Below, one piece after another: positions 24,379 through 35,514 of a stretch of 64,000 nt of DNA. The notes beneath the pieces are model-generated. The model saw nothing but the letters and a program-made list of their open reading frames with translations. It was not told the DNA's origin and did no database searches. The position numbers and the translations under genes were made by a program. This DNA is from Allacma fusca. Taxonomy: Eukaryota; Arthropoda; Collembola; Symphypleona; Sminthuridae. Numbering within the stretch: position 1 is the stretch's first letter; every line of letters begins with the position of its first letter. The stretch covers positions 74,449,067 to 74,513,066 of the forward strand of contig OX359245.1 of the NCBI GenBank assembly GCA_947179485.1, read 5' to 3'.

Positions 24379-26114
24379 CAGTGCACTCTCGCTATAAGAG
24401 GCCTCCGTATAAGAGCATGTTCAATATTAGAGCACTCCCAGGTCCCCCCTATAGGATTGTTGTACTGTAAATGTTCCCTATAAGAGCACCGCTTATAAGA
24501 GCATTTTCGATGTAAGAGCTGGCATTTTACATCCTCATGGTAAACAAGATCCATTATAAGAGCATATGACATATGAGCAGACATAAAAACGTTTATGAAA
24601 CGTTTGCAGGAAAATCTCACGAGTATGAATGCTCACAATGTACTGAAGTTGGTGACGAGGGAGCAGAGTGCATATACCCAGGGTTGGCCAATTGAAAATG
24701 CCATGGCATTTTGGGCATTTTCAATTCATGGCATTTTCGGCATTTTTGGCATAATCCGCGTAGGGCAGGCATTTTGGGCATATTCAATCATTTCTTGGGA
24801 TACTTCTGCCTGCACTCTTTCTATTATTTTTTCAGCGAGGTAAATTTCGATACATGTTTTGTTTGAATCAATGCAAATATCTTTATAAATGCATACCTGA
24901 AATTTCATTATTGTAGCGTGTCGCGTGTCTTGATTCACTATACTAACATTTTTATTATCATTATTTTAAATCTGATTCCATTTCCTTAATTTTCACTTGA
25001 GATTTAATCAGGATACCTCGAATCAATGACAATATTCAGCTTCATTGGTCAGACATCGGTGAAAATAAAATATTGTGTAATTACTTTCATAACAAGCAGT
25101 TGGATTATACCATAAAGTGGCGTGCTCGCACGCAAGTTTAAAAGCCCAAGTGGAGGTAAAACGGGAATTATCCAAATTTATTACCTAAACGGGTATTGCT
25201 CTGGGCATCGATGTGACCAAAGAAATCGATTTAAGCTCACAAGAATCAGCGTTGGTGAAATAATTCTCAACAAAGCCAGAACCGAGTTCATCAAAACAAA
25301 TTAGACATGATTATCATGTGTATAAAATAAATCTGCATTCCCTGAATTGGAAAAAAATATTTTAGATGACGAAAATTATAGTTTTACTTTTCACGAGTCT
25401 GTAGGGGAGTTGATGTTGAGGATATTGTTGAATTAGATTAACAATACACAGGGGAAGAAACAATGTAGGAATACTAATAGTTTACAAATTGCGAAGCTTT
25501 AGATTAATTCATTCTGTAAAATGTATATTTTTAAATGAAGTTTGACATTTAAAACAATCTGGTCTCTAAAAAAGAGCGGCAAATAATGATTATTTTTAAA
25601 AAAATCGAAAATGCCCAAAATGCCTGCCGAAAATGCCGGGCATTTTTGGCATTTTCAGGGCATTTTCAAGCGGGCAGGCATAAAACCGAGGGCATTTTCA
25701 TTTGGCCAACCCTGCATATACCCATCACATATAGATACAATAACATCCTGGCTATAATTTGTTAGGATGCATATGAACCTGAATTACAGGATTCTCTGAA
25801 TACAATTGAAAATATTGTGGACAAATCCCTTGCAATGAATTTTCATCAGGCTCACATATTACTGACTATTTAATTCTAAATAAACATTAATTGAATAATT
25901 GATAATACCTGTAAATAACATTTTAGTCTACCTTATAATCTAATGTACTGTGTAATGACGTTGTATTATTTAGCCCACTCCTTAATAATGTAGATCTATG
26001 TAATGTATAATCAGTATTTTAATGTATTTAGATATATGTTCTCTATAGGAGCATACCGTTATAAGAGCGCTCTTGGCATGCTTTTAGCGGTGCTCTTATA
26101 GCGAGAGTGCACTG
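24379..26114. mobile_element. pogo/Tigger-like element with nested hAT MITE
   Basis: The termini are perfectly inverted over at least 20 bases and begin CAGTGCACTCTCGCTATAAG. They are flanked by a TA duplication (24377-24378 and 26115-26116). Such CAGTxxACxCTCGCTATAA ends are typical of pogo/Tigger-type elements. The subterminal zones iterate TATAAGAGCA words. No transposase is seen. The paralogous segment at 2361-2371 (TTGTATGTACA) reads as the empty TA site. Confidence 0.82.
24679..25714. mobile_element. hAT-type MITE (GGCATTTT-repeat family), nested
   Basis: Termini CAGGGTTGGCCAA/TTGGCCAACCCTG are flanked by a perfect 8-bp duplication CATATACC (24671-24678 and 25715-25722). The arms iterate GGCATTTTTGGCATTTT words. 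It interrupts the pogo-like element at 24379-26114 and is therefore younger. Its middle (about 24840-25590) has no recognisable gene. Confidence 0.88.
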
Positions 26115-26901
26115 TATGTACAAATATCAATGGAAAATTGCTGATATGCTTACACTTTTTATTTATTTTTTAAAATTGAGTACAAGCATTTGAAATTTTT
26201 TGACCCATACAATTATGAATGATCAAAACATTTCCAATAATCCAAACATAGACCTATAGATCGAAAACTATCAAGAAATAGATCAAGGAAGCACAGGAAA
26301 GTCATTGTTAAAGCTCACCGATGCACATACAAATTAATTGGAGGAGTCACAGCCATGATTCCATGATGAACCAAAGTAGGAATATTTGGTATCTTTAGAA
26401 TTCATTGTTTAGTTTTTTTTACAAAATGATATGGTAAAAATTCTGTGAAATAAATGTGTACGATATTTTAATTACTTTTGAAGAACTAATTCAATCGTTA
26501 TCTTTGTTACGAATTTCGAGCAAGTTTGGGGATGTTGGGTTTCTGGAGCAAATATGGAAATGATTTTGAGAAGAACGAAGTTCCGATCTTGCCATTTTTG
26601 CATTACCGTCTGACGTTTCTAAAAATATTTAAAACAGCTCCGTTTGTAATAATTTGAACGGTTTTTCTTTGAGTCTACTATTTCCAGCAAATGTCAAAAT
26701 TTTTTGTCAGAACAAAAAACGATAAATACTGCTAGGAAGATTTTCGATCTTAAAGCATCAACAGTTTGTCGTTACCAGATATAAAACTTTTGTGAAAACA
26801 ATTTGTTTCTTCCATTTTATCACGTAACCAGTTTTATGTTTTTAAGTTGATCAAATTCGTGATATTAATTTTTTTAGCTATTCCTACTGTTTACCCTTGA
26901 G

Positions 26902-27846
26902 TAAGCATGAGATCGGTTTGGTTTAACGCGGTTATCCGAACATCGGTTAACCGAAACCGACGGTTTGGATAGGCAAGTCGTAACCGAATTGAAATAACCG
27001 AACGGTTCGGATACGTCAATGTCTAACCGGATATCGGTTTCGGATCGGTTCGGTTATAAATATGAATTTATCCGTTCGGTTCGGATGAAGTAAATGTATC
27101 CGTTCGGTTAAACCGACGGATAACCGATTTTGAATTTCTTTCCTAAAATTTTTAGCAAATCCTAATCGAGGATCTGTAGCATGAATTTCTCGATACAAAC
27201 GATTATTTCATTATGTATCTGCAATATATTTAAAAAGCGCAACGCACGGACCAAGAGCAGGCATAGATTTGTTCATCATATCGCAATTATTTCTCACACC
27301 ATTATTTAATTTTTAGCTTAAATTAAATAAGTACCTTATTACTAGAACTACTATGTCATCAGTGGTTACCTCCAACTGCGTAATAACAGCCGAAACTACC
27401 GGGAGCAATGAGCCTTCAAGAAAAAGATAAAAAGCGAGGTTTGGGACCATGTGGTCTTATTAGAGATTTTTTCCTTAGATTTTTAGTTTTCATTTGAAGT
27501 TAAATAATAGGTAGACTTTGATAAAAATTAGTGTAATAATTGTCTCAAGTTTAAACAATATTTTTATTAAAACAATGATTTTCAGAAAAGATTTTAATAA
27601 ATGTTTATGTTTCGAGTAAAGTTTTCACTGGTAAAATGTGCAATATTGTTTCGGTTATTCGGATAACCGACAAGCGGTTCGGTTATAAAAATCATCCGAA
27701 CCGATGTACGGCGGTTCGGTTTCGGTTAGGACTATTTTTTTATCCGAACAAAACGGTTCGGTTCGGATTTCGACAAAAACTTAACCGAAAATTTCGGTTC
27801 GGTTACGGTTCGGATTTGTGTTTTATCCGAACCGATCTCATGCTTA
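26902..27846. mobile_element. hAT-type MITE (CGGTTCGG-repeat family)
   Basis: Termini TAAGCATGAGATCGGTT/AACCGATCTCATGCTTA are flanked by a perfect 8-bp duplication CCCTTGAG (26894-26901 and 27847-27854). The arms are made of CGGTTCGGTTA words. No coding capacity is seen. It sits in the 3' flank of Gr3. Confidence 0.88.
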
Positions 27847-27969
27847 CCCTTGAGTTTACTATTGTCTTCATGTGTCAGAAATTGCTGTCAAGACAAAAAA
27901 TGGTATTGCAAATTTAAGTATTTCGAGCAGCAATTAATGTAGAGAGAATAATAATTTTAATAAACGATA

Positions 27970-30900
27970 TCACCCGTGGGAACTGATCAGAAGTGTAGCA
28001 ACGGCCCTGATAATGAAATCAATAAAGATAGGCGTGGACTCTCTCTCCATTGTATGAAAGCCTCCGACTTTGATCCCTATATTCTCAATGGATCTGACTT
28101 GCCTCTTAATTAATGAAAAATCTTTCCCAGACATTCCGACTAACTTTGAACATCCAACTAACTCATTTTTTAATGTTTTCAAACATTCAGGGATGATAAA
28201 GGCTTTTCCAAATGTAGCTGTAAAGATGAAAGTCGCGTAGAAGGCGACACCGATGAAGAACCAGGCCGAGCCCGGATGATCCGAATACGATTTGATACCG
28301 ACAAATAGGGACAATACCGACACAATCAATAAGTTTTGCTTAATGCTGTAGACTACTGAGGAATATCCTGAGTTGAATAATATGACGTACATTTCCACGT
28401 ATCTGCTTTGAGCATAGCAACGCTCAATGGAATTTTTCGTTGAAGTCTGCTTCCTGTAAGTACAATTTTTCTATAATTATTCTATTGTATATACACTAAA
28501 TACATACATTGTATATTCTATTGTATATTTTTAGTATGCACACAATTAAAAAATATCAATGCTAGACAAGACATCCTTAACATTTGCAAGACGTTCACTG
28601 TTACTGTGTGTATGTATCTATCTACTGCCATTAATATGAACATATATTTTGTTTTATTCATACAAAGCGTAAAAACTGGAAATCTGGCAAATGCACAATT
28701 TCCCCATACGTTGTAATAATAATGCATACCTCAACAAGAGCAACTCGTAATGCAAAATATGCGTGATCTTCTCCAAAACGAGTAGCATGTTTTCCAGTCC
28801 AAACAAGGCACTCAAAGCTACTGAATGTAATATTACGGCGTCATGGACAAAGAGAAGTACGTAAGACCAAGGCCTTTGCCAGGAATCCGGCAGCAAATGG
28901 TAAATGAGTAGTTTTGTGCAGATGCAGGCCATCAATACCAGCATTGCATTAATAAAAAGAACGCCAACTGGAGAAATCAGGATGGCAACTAGTTCTTTCC
29001 CAGAATATCGCTTCCAATGTTTGCGCTGTGTTGACTCTGTGGCAAAGATTGGATTCAGAATGTTTGTATTCTACAAATTGAAATTTCATCATAAGGTAAT
29101 TGGTTTAAAAGATAAGAACATGCGTCGCAAACAGACCGAAAATAACCATGACCAACAATTATTCAAGGCTTCGTTTGTAGTAGGAATATCGACATAGCCA
29201 TACGGTATTATAGTTCATGTCGTACATTTTTAGGAACGACATTGAACGGTAATTACCGTAAACTTTGAACAATCTATAGGTCGTTTTCATATCATAAATG
29301 TAATGTAATGTAATTTATTCAGGTCGATTTGTGGCCAAGGCCCTTACAACCATATCATAAATACACGATATGAAAAATTATACACGGTAGCCCTCTCAAG
29401 GTTTCACTTGAAAACATGTGCTTAAGCGTTAACGGCATCCCTGAAAACGCTCAAAAAAACTATTTTAACGGATTCTAGTGACTTATTGAAAGAAGAACAG
29501 TCGGCACAACGATTGTTACATTTAATCGCATTAGTGAGCTTACCGACGTGTCACTGGTTTTCATTGTAGTTTTGTTCGAATGAAATTAAAATGTTACTCG
29601 AATTCGGACAAAAAAAAAGAATATTTCCATAAACCTTTTCCTCGAGGTTATTTGAGGAACTTTTGCAGCTACCGACTGTTTGAGTCTATTATAGTTAGGC
29701 AAAAGAAGTTTGAACTAAACTTACAAACAGATATCGAAGGGATCACATATGACGGTGCTACTTTCATGAAATCATTTGGGACTATGTAAAAAGTAGCCAA
29801 ACACAGTGTTTTGCTCACGACTTGCATTCAGCTGTCTTGGGTACGTTCTACAAAAAACCACAGTAAAATTCGGTGACCGGAAGGTCTCTTTCGACAAATG
29901 TTCAAGGCAATGGAGATTCGGATGACTAATCTGTTTCAGCTAGGGGTGAGTATGACGGGACAGTAAGAGACATCTCACTTCATTTAACGAGAATATCGTT
30001 TGCAATTAAATCTTGTTTAAGCCCATATCAAAATAAACAATTCGACGTATTGCTATACCATTTTGCCAATTAAGACATTTTGCAGTTCCTGGTGCTAGCT
30101 TTTATTGCGGCAAGGGTTTTATGTTTTCAAATTTTAACCCAAAAAAAAAAGTATTTTGCTCTTTTATAATGTTCTAATTGTTGAAATTAAATAAATATGT
30201 ATGTTCTCTCACCAGAATTTGTGCAGACTACACTTAATTTCTTATATTTCAACAAAAAAAAACATCTTTTTGCTATGTCTCGTGCGTTGCTTACTCTCGC
30301 TACTCTCGTTCTGAATTATTTTCAGAAACGAGAACCAGACAAACGAGAATTTTGAAACAAACGAGATACTCACCCCTAGGCTCAGCAAACAGTTCTGAAT
30401 GCGACTCAGCAGAAGAATCCAATTCCGACTAGAATTTTAAAAGCAGTAAACCGATTTCGGACATGGCTTTAAAATATGATACAGTGAAATAGGCAATTTA
30501 AAAAATTCGTTAAACGGCAAAGTTTTCCCACGAAGCGGCGAAATTCACGAAACAAAATTCTGACATGTCAAAACAAGTGAACGGATTTTTTCAATTGCAA
30601 GTGTCTTCATGACCAAGAAACTCGCAAAGCTAGCAGATTAACGTTTGAACATGCTGTGCTGCATGAACTTATTTTAATTCTTATGAAGTATTATTTATTT
30701 GTTAGGAAAATAAACTTGGAATCATTCGTTGAATAATAATATTAGTACTGCTATTTGCCGAAGAAAATTAAAATCCCAATTGCACTTTCCAGTTATTGAG
30801 ACTGAATTTTGTTTCTTACAAGCAAAGACGATACTAGCCAATCCCAATGAAAACAAAATCTTTATATCGTCCTTCGATATAGTTACCGTCATTTTTAAGA

Positions 30901-32288
30901 TGAACGATAACGATATTTCCGGCATTTTAAATAACACCGACATTCTAATGCCTAATTTGAAATAAAGCCATCCTCGCTATAGGGACAAATATATCGTCGG
31001 TGAAGAGGCAAAATGATCTAGGTGCATAATCGATTAGAATCAAAATGATCTACATAACTTTTTCCCTGAAGGCAAAATGAACTAGGTGCAAGCCTCTTTA
31101 AAAGCAAACTGATCTACATACAATTTTCCTTAAAAGCAAAATGATCTAAGTGATGGTCTATTTTTTTTTGTGAGAAAAATAGCATCTGTAAGGAGGACAC
31201 GTGGCTTATAAGGGCTAACCATGACTGTAATTGACCTAGGGTTGTGGGTTAATATTACCTGAAGGGTTTGCTATTACTAAGGATCATTCCGGCAACTAAA
31301 GTTAATTTCACTTATTGGATCTAATACATTTTTAGTTACTAAAACTGCAACATTCATTTATTTTAAAATCGACGAATTAAAAGACGAATCAAAATCACAG
31401 TAAGCTCATGTGTTAGTGTGCACATTGAATTGGTTTTCCCTTTAATAATTCAACTGGGAGTTTTTTCAAATCGTATTTTACGATCATCACCATTATCATA
31501 ACATTCGGAATCATTTTCAAATGTTAAATCATAATTGACGACATTTTTTTTCAATGTTACTGAAAGAAAGAAATGGAGGCATTGGGGAATTAAATGCGTA
31601 TATAAAAGATTTTGAATACCTTGCATTTTTGTACACCGGCATTAGAATGTGTTTACGTATATTGTTTTTATTATAATTTGTATCTAGATCATTTTGCTTT
31701 TAGGAAAAGCTGCATCTAGATCATTTTGCTTTTAAAATTCAATGCAAGTAGATCATTTTGCCTTTAGTGAAACTGCAAGTAGATCATTTTGATTCTAATC
31801 GATCATGCACCTAGATCATTTTGCCTCTTCACCGACGATATGTACATACACCAATACGGTTCCACTCTCAATATGCGAGTTTACAGACGCTCAATATAAT
31901 TTTAAATGGTATATTTACCGTTTTTACCTTCTTCGAAAATGAAATTAAAAATCGTGACTGAAATCCCAGAGTTTTGGATAATTACAAATGTTTCCACTAT
32001 GGCACCAAACCATAGACATGCAATGAACAGTAGGTGCAGTGCCAGCTCATAGATTGTTGGTACTTGATTCCGTTCTGAGGTTAAAATTGCCAAACCGTAA
32101 AGACTCATAATCAACCGAAGGATTTTGTAAAAATAAAAGGGTAACCAGAGGTATCTTCTTAAATTACTTGCAGGTCTCAAGCAAACTTTCTCCCCTTCGG
32201 TAAGGGTCATTTTGAATGGAAGAATATTCCAATTTGAGCCGAACGCGACGTATCGCAGATGAAATTTTAAATCCGCAGCCGAAATCAT
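27970..32288 (-). CDS. Gr3: intact gustatory-receptor-like gene
   Basis: The exons are 32288-31928, 29036-28730 and 28453-27970. Sizes, splice phases and start codon are identical to Gr1 and Gr2. The product is 383 residues, about seven hydrophobic segments, ending FIIRAVATLLISSHG. The reading frame is open throughout and splice sites are intact. Upstream of the ATG the frame stays open for another 53 codons, but that extension is not open in Gr1 or Gr2, so I use the shared ATG. Intron 1 is 2.9 kb and contains a foldback element, a small hAT MITE and a LINE-tail-like insertion; intron 2 is 276 bases. Gr3 is closer to Gr1 than to Gr2 in exon 3. The family assignment rests on topology, size and the C-terminal motif; the ligand is unknown. 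Confidence 0.82.
29300..29350 (-). mobile_element. Tiny 5'-truncated retroposon tail in Gr3 intron 1
   Basis: A 51-base insert is flanked by a perfect 12-bp direct repeat CATATCATAAAT (29288-29299 and 29351-29362). On the - strand it ends in AATAAATTACATTACATTAC, a polyadenylation-like signal plus short tandem tail. Long target duplications and such tails mark target-primed reverse transcription, so it is probably a severely truncated LINE or SINE. The parent family is unknown. Confidence 0.7.
29941..30378. mobile_element. Small hAT-like MITE in Gr3 intron 1
   Basis: Termini TAGGGGTGAGTA/TACTCACCCCTA are flanked by GTTTCAGC and GGCTCAGC (29933-29940 and 30379-30386), an 8-bp repeat with two mismatches, which suggests an older insertion. 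The arms contain CTCGTT/AACGAG words. There is no ORF. Confidence 0.72.
30993..31842. mobile_element. Foldback MITE with about 70-bp inverted ends in Gr3 intron 1
   Basis: The ends are inverted copies starting CGTCGGTGAAGAGGCAAAAT. The motif AAAATGATCTA recurs at least eight times across the two arms. The ends fuse into ATATCG/CGATAT, so the target duplication (AT or TAT) is ambiguous. It is absent from the equivalent places in Gr1 and Gr2. Confidence 0.75.
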
Positions 32289-33738
32289 TTCAGTAGAAGA
32301 CAGGGATTGTTCGAAAGTTTGTCGCTGGTATTTTATGGCACAAGCTTTTAAAACTTCGTTACACGTTAATAAATATAAAAAAGAAAAGGGATTAAGGAAG
32401 TTTTTCAGACTGAAACAAGTTGAAATTTCAAGGAATAATATACACACGTTTATTCTTTGCGCTCACCAATTTTATAGGGAAAGGAATTGTTTCGGAGTTT
32501 TGGGATACACTAATCATGACAATCCCTGATCTATTTTTTTCAAGATGATTTTTGTCGCTTATAAGGTAAATTGTATAGTAATTTTTACAAAAAATTATGA
32601 GAGATTATAGAAAATTATTAAACCTTTTTCCTTGCTATTGCACAGAGAAATCAATTGGGTTAAACAAATTACGACTTGTGCCAGGAAGCAGTGTGAAATT
32701 TTGAAGAATGACTTACAAATGCGGGAAAGAGTAGTAAATATTACATTAGCTCTCCCGTGCCGAAGCAGGAAATCATAATATATTTAAATGTGGCATTAAA
32801 TTCCATTAAAGAAATGTATTTTTCATAATAACTGATTGTGTGAAAAATTATAGTGAAAGCTACCCTCGTGTGAAGGCCTATACATTTGTATGATTATGGT
32901 TCGAATACAGAAATTATAAAACTACATTTCGAACCCGCCAATGAATTGCTTAGTGCGTACATAGATATGATGAGTAAATATTTGATTATGGAACGTGTTT
33001 TTTGTTAAATCCGCAGCCGAAACCATTTCAGTAGAAGAAACGGATTATTTTAATGTTAGTCGTTGGTATTTTATGTTACAAGCGTTACGTCAGTAAATAG
33101 AAAAGAAAAGGGATTAAGGAAGTTTTTCGGACTGCCACAAGTTGGAGTTTGAAAGAATAGTACGCACTTTTATTCATTGAAAATCACCAATTGTATATTG
33201 AGTGGAACTGTTTCAGTGTTTTTGGGTACATTAGTCACTACATTCGCTGAGTTGTGAAGATGTTTTTAGTCGTTTATACGGTAAATTGTGTAATAATTTT
33301 CATAAAAGATCCTTTCAAACCGTTGAAAATGTTTAAGCTGATTTCTTTACTATTGCGCAGGAAAGCCATTCGGGGTAAAAAAATTACAATTTGTGCCAAG
33401 ACGCAGTGTGACATTTTGAAGAATGCCTTACAAATGCGGGAAAAAATATTGCACATTATGCTCACTGACGCAGAAACACGAAATCATAATATAATAAAAT
33501 GTGGCATTAAATTCCATTAAAGTACAAAAGTATTTTTTATAACATCTGATTATGGCAAATATTATAGCGGAAGCTACCCTCGTGTGAAAGCGTATACATT
33601 TGTATGATTAACGCTCTAATTAAAACTACGCTTTGAACCCGCCAGCGAATTACTTAGTATGTACATATGCTGAGTAAATGCTTGACTATGGTACATGTTT
33701 TTGTCCCACGAGTTAATGATTTTCTGTGTGGCACAAAC
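32289..33738. repeat. Duplicated 5' flank of Gr3 with an internal tandem copy
   Basis: Bases 32289-33000 and 33005-33730 are two successive copies of the receptor 5' flank. Shared landmarks are AAAAGGGATTAAGGAAGTTT, GTGTGAAATTTTGAAGAATG and GAAGCTACCCTCGTGTGAAG. The second copy begins with a receptor exon-1 stub. ORFs in it are not conserved. Confidence 0.72.
33005..33026 (-). pseudogene. Stub of a fourth Gr copy (start codon only)
   Basis: The - strand reads ATGGTTTCGGCTGCGGATTT, the same first codons (M-V/I-S-A-A-D-L) as Gr1-Gr3, and then stops matching. Its upstream flank is preserved to about 33730. It marks the breakpoint of a tandem duplication that copied the upstream region and a few codons. 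Confidence 0.7.
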
Positions 33739-34683
33739 GAGTACATCGCAAAGGAACGTGTAGTACCTGAGTATTTGGGTACAGGTCCAGGTCCGAAATG
33801 GGACCTCTGTTTAAGTACCCAAACTGAATGGGTGCTTTATTGGTACTAGATATATGTACTCAAATTTTGTGTACAAAGCCAGGTGTTGCGTGCAGGTAGA
33901 CACTTAAAGTTTTTGTGTTGTACCTGACAGGAACAGGCTTCCAGTACGCTTCCAGTATATCTGGACCTCATAAATTAGTACCTGAAAATGTGGGTACTTT
34001 TACGAACAGATATATATCTAGTGTTGTATGTGGCTCTCTCTTAGGCATATAGGTTTATTTTGCTATTCACCGTATTTTCAGTTCTACGCCGTTATTTTTG
34101 AAAAAGCATACGTTTAAGCAATTGAGATGGTTAACCAACTTAGCACAATGTACCAGCAATAAGTACGTACAAATTCCACTTGTGATTCAGTAAAAATGAT
34201 GTTAAATGATATTGCGATTATTAGAGATGACCTGGACGTGGAAGATTTAATTGTAGATGGCAATACCACAGATGTATGGAAATTAAAGTTCCAGTATGAT
34301 GTGTAAAGTAAATGCAAAAATTATGACGAGGCAGAATTGTCTCTAGCTTGTACTTGCTGTAATTTAAATCATCGAATATCATTATGTTCAATCACGATTT
34401 CGAATCGCTTCCATTAAATCTTTTTAAAGTACTATAATTGATTGGGTACAGGTACGTAGGAAAATGTTTCACGTGCAGGTTCATATATTGGGTATATTTT
34501 GGGTACGGGTTAAATTTAAGTACATGTACGCACTACTTGCAAAAAAACCAGGTCCAGGTACCAACATTTATTAAATGGGTAATTACTTATAATCAGGTAC
34601 GGGCCCGGGTACCCCTTTTGCCGATATACCCACTATTTGGTCCAGGTTCAGGTACAGCAATGTTGTACCCATGCGATGCACTG
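33739..34683. mobile_element. hAT-like MITE (GGTACAGGTCC-type)
   Basis: Degenerate inverted ends (GAGTACATCGC and GCGATGCACTG) are flanked by GCACAAAC and GAACAAAC (33731-33738 and 34684-34691). The arms contain GGTACAGGT/ACCTGTACC words, distantly like the GTACCC family. The paralogous site in unit B, TCACAAAC at 19227-19234, is uninterrupted, which supports the call. Confidence 0.75.
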
Positions 34684-35069
34684 GAACAAACAACCGGCTT
34701 CAGTTGTTTTCCCGGAAGGAGAAATTCCAGGAAATAAGGACGCTCTAGTATTTTTTCATATTGTAGAAGTTTATGCTCCTCAAGTTATTACTATTAGGTT
34801 ACATTTTGTCGTGGTTGATCTAGTCGTTATGAAAATCTCTTAAAGTAATAATTTTGTAGTAAACCTTATGAGGTTTGATTTAAGTTTGATATCGTTGATG
34901 GAAAGTCGAAATGGTCTTCTCGATGGCTCATTTGAGACTAAGTTTCTCCCCACGTCGTTCCAGTTCTATTCTGGGTGGATACATAATTAAAATTGACACA
35001 TTATCGAAATCAGTGCAAGGAAGATTACGTTAAATAAATATTTTATTATGAATTATAGAATACTCTCGT

Positions 35070-35350
35070 ACACACTTACAGCCGTTCAGTTCATATAGTG
35101 ATGAGCTGAACTGAACTAGCTCTCATTTTTATTGTTACAGAACGAACTTGAAAAAACTAGCTAAATGTAAAATTTTGATTAATTGAATTTGAATTGAACT
35201 CAGAAGAACTTATTATGAATGTGAACGAACTTTATCCAACTTTCAAGCAACACAAACTGAACTGATTTGCACGTACTTAAAAGTCGGGGTTTGAATATAA
35301 ACATACATACTTATATTCGGGCACAGAACACGAATATCATCCATCGTCTC
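35070..35350. mobile_element. Partial relative of the GAACTGAAC MITE
   Basis: The sequence matches the left half of the 9392-10310 element (CGTTCAGTTCATA, GAACTGAACTAGCTC, TTATTATGAATGTGAACGAA). No right terminus or target duplication was found, so it is a truncated copy. Confidence 0.6.
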
Positions 35351-35514
35351 AAAATTTAAAAATAAGTAGTAAAATGTAAGTAAATATTGTATATCCATAG
35401 TTTCTTGATCCAATTTGGTCATGTAATGTAAATAAAAAGGACGGCACTTCTGATGCATATAATTCAGAATCTCTGTTACAACCCTGCTTCAATTTTTGCA
35501 AATTGTTCAATGGT

